Below, one piece after another: positions 18,298 through 23,999 of a stretch of 47,894 bases of DNA. The notes below the pieces were generated by a model. The model had not been told where the DNA came from. It ran no database searches and was given only the letters and a program-made list of their open reading frames with translations. Source of the stretch: an uncultured Alphaproteobacteria bacterium (GTDB lineage: Bacteria; Pseudomonadota; Alphaproteobacteria; UBA7879; VGCX01). The first letter of the stretch is position 1; each line of letters starts with the position of its first letter. The stretch covers positions 1-47,894 of the forward strand of contig CAJXSI010000007.1 in the NCBI GenBank assembly GCA_913061155.1, in the 5' to 3' direction. The position numbers and the translations under genes were made by a program.

Positions 18298-19039
18298 TTT
18301 TTAACACCTTTATAAAATCAACAAATGATTGGGGGCAGGCACAGACCGTATGATTTTGTGCAATGGGCATTATGGTTGATTTTGTTAGTTTGTCATAGGC
18401 AGGATGATTCACAAAAGCATAATTTTTTGTGCCAACCCCTGTTGTAAATATATAATCAGGATTTTGGGTGATAATGGATTCAATGCCCATATACCTCCAA
18501 CCTTTGGACGTATTAATATTTCTAAATCCTGCCAAGTTTATGGCTTGATCAACCAATGTTTCTGTCCCTGGGCTGGATCCCCCTATTCCAATATAAAGGG
18601 CAGTTTCAGTTGGGGGGGTGTCTTCTTTAACTGATTGTAATTTCAGTATAATTTCAGATTTACTAAGGGTTATTTTTTTGATTCTATTTGCCCAGAACAG
18701 AAGTTGATTAAGATTTTTTATGGGGGGAATCACAATAACTTTTATCCCTTGTTTTTCAAGCAGATGTTGAACAGATTTATTTATATAATTCGTTGCCAAA
18801 ACCACCGTTACATTTTCTGATAAAAGGGTTTCAATATTTGGTGACTGAATACGATAATTTTTTGCCTTAGAATGAAAATAAGAAACACTTGGGTCTTGGG
18901 ATAAAGGGGTTAAAAAGGCAACCTGGCCAGGTTCTGCAAAAGACAATAACCATTGGTCCGCACACAGATCAAAGCTGGCGATTTTCGCAAGGGAAAAATT
19001 TGATATAATCAGTAAATTAAAAAGTAAGAATCGTGCCAA
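18284..19039 (-). CDS. btuF: periplasmic cobalamin-binding protein (BtuF-type)
   Basis: The 251 residues form a periplasmic binding protein of the BtuF/helical-backbone class. A Sec signal ends at SLA (residue 18), and the mature part starts KIASFDLCADQWLLSF, the usual start of BtuF-like proteins. The LSENVTVVLATNYINK and ITQNPDYIFTTGVG blocks mark the two lobes. The start is TTG 19039: GGAGG stands seven bases before it, and the signal peptide begins directly there. It overlaps btuB by 23 bases. It should deliver cobamide from the TonB-dependent receptor to BtuC. Confidence 0.82.
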   Translation of the reverse strand: MARFLLFNLLIISNFSLAKIASFDLCADQWLLSFAEPGQVAFLTPLSQDPSVSYFHSKAKNYRIQSPNIETLLSENVTVVLATNYINKSVQHLLEKQGIKVIVIPPIKNLNQLLFWANRIKKITLSKSEIILKLQSVKEDTPPTETALYIGIGGSSPGTETLVDQAINLAGFRNINTSKGWRYMGIESIITQNPDYIFTTGVGTKNYAFVNHPAYDKLTKSTIMPIAQNHTVCACPQSFVDFIKVLKNAKK

Positions 19040-20789
19040 TATAAACCTCCTGCCTTGGGGTGCGATACCCTGGGGTAATTATATAACGTTCATCAAATAA
19101 GTTATTAATTTTTAAATATATTTGGGATGTTTTGCTTAGGTGTTGCGCTAAGTTAAAGTCAACTATTGTATAATTTCTTAAGTTATTTGACCCGCTTTTT
19201 CGATTGCCAACCCACTGTACAGATAAATGACTTTCTATTTCTTTTGTTATTTTCCAATTTAAATCACCATTAATTTTATGACGGGGAATGGCTGTGGTAA
19301 CCCCAGGTTCTTGTCTGTTCAAATTTACCAAGGAATACCCCAGGGAAAAACCCAAGGATTCATTCATATTAACTGTCTGCTGAAAATCAATACCATCGAT
19401 ACGGGTATCGTTCACCACATTATGGGTTTTCCATTTTCCATTACTTTGTTGTGTTTGTAACAGCCTATTTTTAAGGACGGTCCTGTAATAACTTAGGTGA
19501 ATTTTATAGTATTTATTTACAGGCGTCGTCACCCCTGTTTCAATCGAATAAGATTTTTCAGGACCCAAGTTATTATTTGATTCATAATAACCATCTTGCT
19601 TGTATAAATCAGTCAAACTGGGGGAACGAAAGCCAGTTCGATAAGATATAAAGAAAGTTGATTGCTTAACCTTATACCTGATTCCAGAAGAGTAAGTTTG
19701 ATGATTTTTATATGTTTTATGATAATCATTTCGAACCCCAATATCTAAGAAAAAATTCTGAAATATCATATGGTTATGGGATAATGCTGTGCCAATAACT
19801 GCCCCATCTTTTTTGAAATTATCTTGTTCTTTTAAAAATTCATTATCTGCTGTTAAAAGAACATTTGTATCTGAATTACGTTCCCCATAGTAAGTAAGTT
19901 TATAACTGCCATAGTATTTTGAATGATTTGAAAATGATGCCCCGGAATATTTTGAATAATCGTTAAATCGTGCCATCAAAAGTTCATGATGATAGTCATA
20001 TTTTTTGGAATCGCTGGTTAATTTTACCCCCATTAAGTTGGTTCGTCTGTATTGATTGTTTTGGGGTTTAGATGGAATATTAACTGTGCTGGCATCGTAC
20101 TTTAAATTCGATTCATTGCCCCGCAAGAACAAAGAAAGATTGGCCATTCGAAAGGCATGATTCAGATGGGCGCCCCCCCCACCATTTGACGTTTTATTAC
20201 GTTCCCCAAATTTACGATTTTTTTCATATTTTGGCAGGCCATCCGTTCTGTTTCCTTCTGCATAAAGGGTATAATTTCCTGAATCATATACACGGTCAAG
20301 ATTGGTATAGCCATTGAATGTGTTAAAGGATCCGCCTTCGATTTGTATTTTGTTTTGGTTCTGGGTTGCTTGATGACTTGTCATATCAACAACGCCACCA
20401 ATGGCATTGGCCCCATATAAAACAGAGGCTGACCCTGGAATTATTTTGACAGAATCAATGGATTTTGATTGCAATATGGATAAATCAAAAAGCCCACTTG
20501 ATGCATTGTTCAAAGGCACGCCATCCAGTAAAATTAAACTGTGTGTGGGGTTTAATCCCCGAAAGCTGACAGTTGCTGCCTGACCGGAAAATCCTGTTCT
20601 TTTAACGTAAACAGACGAATTTCTTTGCAGGACTTGGTCAATAAATTGTTTTTGCCGGGTGTCTGATTTCTTGTATATTTTTTTATTTTCATAGCTGTTG
20701 GGCACACATTTGGGATGCACCACAAGGCTGGCCTGTGATGACAAAGCAAAAGATGCAGCTATGGCTATAGCTATGAAATAAATAGCCAT
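19017..20789 (-). CDS. btuB: TonB-dependent vitamin B12 receptor (BtuB-type)
   Basis: The receptor has 590 residues. ATG 20789 is chosen because AAGGA is six bases upstream, while an ATG at 20795 would overlap that site. After a signal peptide (ending near SSQAS) comes a plug domain with VSFRGLNPTHSLILLDGVPL, SIDSVKIIPGSASVLYGANA and IGGVVD, then a 22-strand-type barrel ending PRQEVYIGTILTF. Only a weak TonB box is visible near the mature N-terminus. The receptor takes up cobamide across the outer membrane using TonB energy; no tonB, exbB or exbD is in the window. The substrate call rests on the riboswitch upstream and on the BtuF/C/D genes. A G8 run in the coding strand (near 20173-20180) encodes part of a poly-glycine loop. 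Confidence 0.88.
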   Translation of the reverse strand: MAIYFIAIAIAASFALSSQASLVVHPKCVPNSYENKKIYKKSDTRQKQFIDQVLQRNSSVYVKRTGFSGQAATVSFRGLNPTHSLILLDGVPLNNASSGLFDLSILQSKSIDSVKIIPGSASVLYGANAIGGVVDMTSHQATQNQNKIQIEGGSFNTFNGYTNLDRVYDSGNYTLYAEGNRTDGLPKYEKNRKFGERNKTSNGGGGAHLNHAFRMANLSLFLRGNESNLKYDASTVNIPSKPQNNQYRRTNLMGVKLTSDSKKYDYHHELLMARFNDYSKYSGASFSNHSKYYGSYKLTYYGERNSDTNVLLTADNEFLKEQDNFKKDGAVIGTALSHNHMIFQNFFLDIGVRNDYHKTYKNHQTYSSGIRYKVKQSTFFISYRTGFRSPSLTDLYKQDGYYESNNNLGPEKSYSIETGVTTPVNKYYKIHLSYYRTVLKNRLLQTQQSNGKWKTHNVVNDTRIDGIDFQQTVNMNESLGFSLGYSLVNLNRQEPGVTTAIPRHKINGDLNWKITKEIESHLSVQWVGNRKSGSNNLRNYTIVDFNLAQHLSKTSQIYLKINNLFDERYIITPGYRTPRQEVYIGTILTF

Positions 20790-20848
20790 TATCATTCCTT
20801 AAAATTTGTAAATCCTTTATGTTTCCTTGTCCCCCTCCGGAACAAAAG

Positions 20849-20941
20849 AAAAAAACTATAGCAAATATTTAACACTGGCACGGTATTATCATGTTCCTAA
20901 CCTACGGATTGTAAGCGTTGTCGCTGATAACTTGTGCTATA
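20849..20941 (-). terminator. candidate expression platform of the B12 riboswitch (attenuator)
   Basis: Between the riboswitch and btuB, the minus strand has TATAGCA (20935-20941) and its exact complement TGCTATA (20857-20863), followed by one base and a run of seven Ts (20849-20855). That can form a stem with a long loop and act as a terminator. The loop is about 70 bases, so pairing with the riboswitch region or another fold is also possible. Confidence 0.35.
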
Positions 20942-20977
20942 TTAATTATTTCCACTACGTAGCCTAGGCTATAAGAT

Positions 20978-21140
20978 GGCAGGTCTCCTGACTTGTAGAC
21001 GTCGTATAATTTGGTTGCCTTGCCTTCCCAGGATTAAACCCAGTGGCCGATGACTTGGATGACAACCAGTCTACTTACAGTTGCGGGGGCAGTTATGGAA
21101 TTTCACCACATTCCCTTTTAATATAGATAAACCATTTTTT
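20978..21140 (-). promoter_or_regulatory. cobalamin (vitamin B12) riboswitch
   Basis: The minus strand carries the conserved cobalamin aptamer elements in the right order. They are AATGGTTT and then GGGAATGTGGTGAAATTCC (about 21097-21118), CTGCCCCCGCAACTGTAAG (21074-21092), the B12 box with GCCACTGGG (21040-21048), GGGAAGGC, and the 3' end AGTCAGGAGACCTGCC (20978-20993). The btuB start lies about 190 bases downstream. Binding of adenosyl- or methylcobalamin should lower expression of the whole btuB-F-C-D run. The hairpin AGAAAG...CTTTCT just upstream of the aptamer is not part of the consensus. Confidence 0.95.
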
Positions 21141-21227
21141 TAGAAAGCTTCGTTAACTTTCTTAGTAATAATGAAGGGTTTATGCGGAAATGCAAGATTA
21201 TTTTCGCCTTTTTTTATATAACATGAA

Positions 21228-21246
21228 CCCCGTGTTAAACACGGGG
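21228..21246 (-). terminator. strong hairpin after the 78-residue ORF
   Basis: CCCCGTGT and ACACGGGG pair perfectly over eight base pairs with a three-base loop. It lies 15 bases past the stop of the small minus-strand gene and before the riboswitch. The U-tract on the minus strand is poor (TTCATGTT), so it may be a weak terminator, a processing signal or a block against read-through into the B12 leader. Confidence 0.5.
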
Positions 21247-21260
21247 GGCATTATTACAGG

Positions 21261-21497
21261 TTAATAAGACGACGGGTCTGTTCCCTTGGGGGCAGAGCCT
21301 ATATAATCACAGATTATATAAATAAGATCGATCGATAATTCAGCAATATCTTGTGTGCTTTGGGATATGGAATTTTTGATTGGGGGGACGGCGGCACTTA
21401 ATTCTTGCAACCTTTCGCCTTGTTCCAGGATGTTTTTAAGGATGCTTTTCATTTCTTGGGCTTTTTCCAGTTTTTGGTCTTTTAATATAGATGTCAT
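21261..21497 (-). CDS. small orphan protein, 78 residues
   Basis: The start is ATG 21497, seven bases behind AGGA; an earlier ATG at 21524 has no ribosome site. The first half is a charged helix likely to form a coiled coil (LKDQKLEKAQEMKSILKNIL then EQGERLQELSAA). The second half has a more hydrophobic helix (DIAELSIDLIYIICDYIGSA), and the tail is PKGTDPSSY. The pattern resembles small cytoplasmic or membrane-associated adaptor proteins, but no family is recognised. It stands alone between the B12 riboswitch and a plus-strand terminator, and is followed by a strong hairpin. Confidence 0.45.
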   Translation of the reverse strand: MTSILKDQKLEKAQEMKSILKNILEQGERLQELSAAVPPIKNSISQSTQDIAELSIDLIYIICDYIGSAPKGTDPSSY

Positions 21498-21559
21498 TAT
21501 TTTATTCCTAAATTTATTCCCCATGCTTAACGATGGAAAAAATTACATTTTGTCATTAA

Positions 21560-21667
21560 ATAGCTGGAAATTTAGGCCAGAACAGATTATGGTTAATCTG
21601 ACTAGGGTTACACAAAACTTCCAGTCGTGGGGCCTTGAAGTAGTTACTGCTACTTAGGTCCCTTTTT
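21560..21667 (+). ncRNA. candidate small structured RNA with its own terminator
   Basis: Three hairpins follow each other on the plus strand: CTGG/CCAG (21564-21567 with 21577-21580), the perfect CAGATTA-TGGT-TAATCTG (21583-21600), and a terminator at 21629-21667. No plus-strand gene lies upstream for over 5 kb, so the terminator has no coding gene to serve. No known family (6S, tmRNA, RNase P, SRP) is recognised. The 5' end is not defined and no convincing promoter was found. Confidence 0.4.
21629..21667 (+). terminator. strong intrinsic terminator, plus strand
   Basis: GGGGCC (21629-21634) pairs with GGTCCC (21657-21662). AAGTAG (21638-21643) pairs with CTACTT (21650-21655) around a six-base loop, with a TG bulge between the two stems. 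Five Ts follow at 21663-21667. On the minus strand there is no T run, so the direction is clear. It ends the candidate small RNA. Confidence 0.75.
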
Positions 21668-22200
21668 ATTTTAAGTTTTTCATTCAATAAATCCCTTCTG
21701 TTTTAAGTTATGCTGCCTTCTTCCCCTATTCATAATAAAGGTTAAAGAAATTCAAATAACTGTGGGGGAAAATTCTGATCCGTAATTGTAAAGTAATTGA
21801 CTGTGATGAGAATCCCTGCGGTTATTATTATATATCCCTTGTTTTTATACGGGATTAACCCTATATAAAAGAAGATGAAAGACATTCTGTACATATGCCT
21901 TTCATCAAGATAGGAAGCTCTTTCTTATATAAAGGGAGGCTTTTCTTTAGGGATAAAGAAAGCTGAAAGAGATCCGTCCCTATGGTTAGGCCTGGTTTGG
22001 CACCGCTTAAATCTCATCTCATCTTTAAAACCAGCCAGGTCTTGCCATTTTGTACTGCGGATTTGAACCGCATAATCTTGTTTCCTTAGCCTGTTAAGAA
22101 TGCTAAGGAATAAAAGTAGTCCCTTAAAAATAAATTTAGTGTTCCAAAAGATGAAAGTCAATGATTAATTTTTAAATTTTAAACATTTTTTTGTATATTT
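21668..22200. other. gene-free, hairpin-rich intergenic stretch
   Basis: No credible protein gene was found; the only long frame starts at a TTG and lacks a ribosome site. Paired elements include AGTTAT/ATAACT interleaved with TTCCCC/GGGGAA (21706-21770), GATGAAAG/CTTTCATC inside an imperfect outer stem (about 21860-21936), GCTTTTCTTTA/TAAAGAAAGC (21939-21963), TTCCTTAGC/GCTAAGGAA (22082-22110), and a tRNA T-arm-like GCGGTTCAAATCCGC on the minus strand (22056-22070). Their function is unknown; some may be terminators or remnants. Confidence 0.4.
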
Positions 22201-22251
22201 AAAATTGAATGTGACTTTTTTGTGTGTATAACTAAAGATAGAGGCCATAAA

Positions 22252-23199
22252 ATGAACAAAAATAAAATAAATTTTACAATCTTTGATGCACAAATATTTT
22301 GCGCCCTTTATGATTTGGGCAGCACCACTGAAGTCGCAAAGCAACTTGAAATAAATCCTTCCTTGGTTAGCATAGGATTGACCAGGTTTGAGAAAAAAAT
22401 AGGCGTTGGTAAATTGTTTACCAAACTTTCCAAGACGGGAAAGTATACACCGACGATGAATGCCAACAAAATTATTCAGTATATGAAATACGTCATTCAA
22501 TTTGCGGAACAGGGTCTTAAGCAAAATTCTTGTGCAGATAAAAATGTCATAATAACATCGACACACACAGTCCTTCATTATTACCTTGGGGATTATATTA
22601 AGGACTTTATTTTTGATAATCCTGATTTGTATATTGATTTTAAACAGTCCGAACGTGTTGATCCAAAAACTTTCGCTGTAAATGAAATAGGCCTTACCTT
22701 TTTTGTGGATAATATCCAAAATAGGAAATTTTTTCCTTACCACACCTTTAAGCAAAAACTTTGGGCCAGCCCAGAATACATAGAAAAATTTGGCGAGCCA
22801 ACATCTTATGAAGACTTAAAAAATCACCGGCTATTATTAAGAAAAGATATAGATGATCCCCGATGGCTTTTTGGATCTAATTACTTAAGATCCCAATTGG
22901 ATGAAAACGAACATTTTCATTTCCATAAGATATACAGTACAAGCTTAATTGGTAAATTATGTTCTGAAGGTTGTGGGATTATGGCAGCAGCAGAAGAATC
23001 AGTGAAACTTGAAAAAGGGAATTATATAAATGTATTCCCTGGTTTCAAAGGGGAAGAAGTTGATATGTATGTTTGTGTTGATAAAGAATTTTTAGAAACA
23101 AACTTATGTAAAAGAGTAATAAACTGGATTTTTGAGAAAAGAAATGAGGCTTTTAAAGGTATAGAAATAATACCTACTTATGATTTTTGCCCTGTATAA
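22252..23199 (+). CDS. LysR-type transcriptional regulator
   Basis: This has 315 residues, the standard length. The winged helix-turn-helix lies at about residues 8-65, with FDAQIFCALYDLGSTTEVAK then LEINPSLVSIGLTRFEKKIG. A periplasmic-binding-protein-like effector domain follows, with ENLxxH-type blocks such as SYEDLKNHRLLL and SEGCGIMAAAEESVKL. GAGG stands before ATG 22252. The gene is followed by a convergent 27-residue ORF, a fragment of a second lysR, a second tiny ORF and an MFS transporter, which is its most plausible target. The stop overlaps the terminator of the first tiny gene, so the two messages must overlap. The effector is unknown. Confidence 0.85.
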   Translation: MNKNKINFTIFDAQIFCALYDLGSTTEVAKQLEINPSLVSIGLTRFEKKIGVGKLFTKLSKTGKYTPTMNANKIIQYMKYVIQFAEQGLKQNSCADKNVIITSTHTVLHYYLGDYIKDFIFDNPDLYIDFKQSERVDPKTFAVNEIGLTFFVDNIQNRKFFPYHTFKQKLWASPEYIEKFGEPTSYEDLKNHRLLLRKDIDDPRWLFGSNYLRSQLDENEHFHFHKIYSTSLIGKLCSEGCGIMAAAEESVKLEKGNYINVFPGFKGEEVDMYVCVDKEFLETNLCKRVINWIFEKRNEAFKGIEIIPTYDFCPV

Positions 23200-23217
23200 A
23201 AAGGGAGGTTGCCCCCC
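23198..23217 (-). terminator. intrinsic terminator of the first tiny gene
   Basis: On the minus strand GGGGGG (23212-23217) pairs with CCTCCC (23203-23208) across the loop CAA, and five Ts follow at 23198-23202. It lies ten bases past the stop of the 27-residue ORF. It is part of a ten-base C run on the plus strand (23212-23221). Confidence 0.65.
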
Positions 23218-23226
23218 CCCCGCCGT

Positions 23227-23310
23227 TTAAGGGGATAAACAGCCAAATGCTAATAATGTTGACGCAACTACATAAACGTACTTAACAGATAAATTATATA
23301 ATTTACTCAT
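23227..23310 (-). CDS. 27-residue hydrophobic peptide, copy 1
   Basis: The peptide begins MSKLYNLSVKYVYVVASTLL and ends CLSP: a basic N-terminus, one hydrophobic stretch long enough to reach into a membrane, a cysteine and a C-terminal proline. AAAGGAG stands seven or eight bases before the ATG. A TATAAT lies about 52 bases upstream and a terminator ten bases after the stop, so the whole transcription unit is about 150 bases. Copy 2 at 23734-23817 has the same length and the same first half, with only two changes in the first 15 residues, while the second half differs. The size, hydrophobicity and antisense setting recall type I toxins, but it could also be a small membrane regulator of the neighbouring transporter. 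No family is recognised. Confidence 0.6.
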   Translation of the reverse strand: MSKLYNLSVKYVYVVASTLLAFGCLSP

Positions 23311-23405
23311 ATTATTCTCCTTTTGAATTTCCATGGTCGGAAACCATCTTAATATACATTTATTATACCAAATTAAAAGGTTAAAACCATATTTTGTTCT
23401 ATTAA
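23266..23405. repeat. 140-bp direct repeat, copy 1
   Basis: This stretch matches 23773-23912 with four differences in 140 bases and no indel. It covers the first half of the tiny ORF, its ribosome site, a leader hairpin (ATGGT/ACCAT, whose loop alone differs between copies) and the promoter. Its left edge falls inside the tiny ORF, where a further short match is offset by five bases. It is part of a larger tandem duplication. Confidence 0.95.
23362..23367 (-). promoter_or_regulatory. -10 box of tiny gene copy 1
   Basis: TATAAT on the minus strand, about 52 bases before the start codon and repeated exactly at copy 2. The -35 region (near TGGTTT) is weak. A small leader hairpin lies between the box and the ribosome site. 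Confidence 0.6.
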
Positions 23406-23458
23406 AGAGGATAAAAATCCTGGAATTTCAATGATATAAGGCTTTTGATCCTCTTTTT
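23404..23458 (+). terminator. hairpin with T run ending the lysR-side transcript
   Basis: AAAGAGGAT (23404-23412) pairs perfectly with ATCCTCTTT (23448-23456), and the pairing continues inward through AAAA/TTTT and CC/GG with two mismatches. Ts run from 23454 to 23458. On the plus strand it would end a transcript coming from lysR that is antisense to the whole first tiny gene. Confidence 0.6.
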
Positions 23459-23489
23459 AAGACGGTATTGATGTGTAATACCATGCAAA

Positions 23490-23697
23490 AATAATCAGTA
23501 AATTTGTAAAAGGAAACCATATAAATGTTTTTCCAGATTTTAAAGGAGAAGAAATGGACGTTTATGTTTGTGTTGATAAAGAATTTCTACAAACAGATGT
23601 ATGCAAAAAAATTGTGAACTGGATTTTTGAATGTAGAAAAAATTCATTTAGTAAGGCAGGAATTGAATCTTCATTTGCATTTACGCCATTACGCTAA
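23490..23697 (+). pseudogene. LysR regulator 3' fragment (duplicate)
   Basis: The frame reads KFVKGNHINVFPDFKGEEMD, then VYVCVDKEFLQTDVCKKIVN and WIFE, matching the last 60 or so residues of the intact LysR protein at about two identical residues in three. It stops at 23695-23697 after TPLR. The helix-turn-helix and most of the effector domain are missing, and there is no start codon with a ribosome site. Together with the tiny ORF behind it, it repeats the lysR-tiny ORF arrangement, so a unit was duplicated and the second lysR lost its 5' part. Confidence 0.85.
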
Positions 23698-23733
23698 TCA
23701 TTATGATACCCACAAACATAACCCTCCCATTTT

Positions 23734-23817
23734 TTATGGAAGCATTGCACCACTAATCATGCTAATAGCAATAACTACATAAACGTACTTAACAGATAAA
23801 TTATATAATTTATTCAT
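23734..23817 (-). CDS. 27-residue hydrophobic peptide, copy 2
   Basis: This copy begins MNKLYNLSVKYVYVVIAISM and ends GAMLP, with the same length, ribosome site (AAAGGAG) and promoter as copy 1. The second half shares almost no residues with copy 1 yet keeps its length, hydrophobicity and final proline, which suggests constraint on size and character rather than on exact sequence. Past the stop a small TTCCAT/ATGGGA hairpin occurs but no clear T run, so its terminator is weaker than that of copy 1. It lies between the lysR fragment and the MFS gene, on the opposite strand to both. Confidence 0.55.
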   Translation of the reverse strand: MNKLYNLSVKYVYVVIAISMISGAMLP

Positions 23818-23912
23818 ATTATTCTCCTTTTGAATTTCCATGGTCACAAACCATCTTAATATACATTTATTATACCAAATTAAAAGGTTAAAACCATATT
23901 TTATTCTATTAA
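23773..23912. repeat. 140-bp direct repeat, copy 2
   Basis: This is the partner of 23266-23405, offset by 507 bases and differing at four positions. Two of the differences fall in the loop of the leader hairpin, leaving its stem intact. Confidence 0.95.
23869..23874 (-). promoter_or_regulatory. -10 box of tiny gene copy 2
   Basis: TATAAT on the minus strand at the same distance from the start codon as in copy 1. Confidence 0.6.
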
Positions 23913-23942
23913 CCATTTGATTTAAGGGGCTTTTCTAAACTA

Positions 23943-23970
23943 TTACATTGGGTTATTTTTGTGATATGCT
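23943..23970 (+). promoter_or_regulatory. candidate promoter of the MFS gene
   Basis: TTACAT (23943-23948) and TATGCT (23965-23970) are 16 bases apart, 30 bases before the MFS start. The region just upstream is the promoter side of the tiny gene, so the two face away from each other and a LysR protein could act on both. Confidence 0.4.
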
Positions 23971-23999
23971 TAAGGTAATAAATTAAATAGTTAATAAAA

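Noticed and set aside
21355-21657. 100-codon plus-strand frame overlapping the 78-residue gene
   Set aside because: It is antisense to the better-supported small gene, lacks a ribosome site, and ends in the terminator hairpin.
21990-22110. tmRNA (permuted, two-piece) or complete tRNA gene
   Set aside because: The T arm fits, but no CCA end, no matching 5' acceptor strand, no D arm and no tag frame could be found.
21925-22161. 78-codon minus-strand frame in the hairpin-rich gap
   Set aside because: It begins at a TTG without a ribosome site and crosses several hairpins; the product resembles no family and looks like translated intergenic DNA.
22165-22755. 196-codon minus-strand frame inside lysR
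   Set aside because: It lies opposite the clear LysR DNA-binding domain; its composition is that of a reverse-frame shadow.
23198-23912. insertion sequence or MITE as the origin of the repeated unit
   Set aside because: No terminal inverted repeats, target duplications or transposase remnants were found; a tandem duplication with a shared lysR tail explains the data better.
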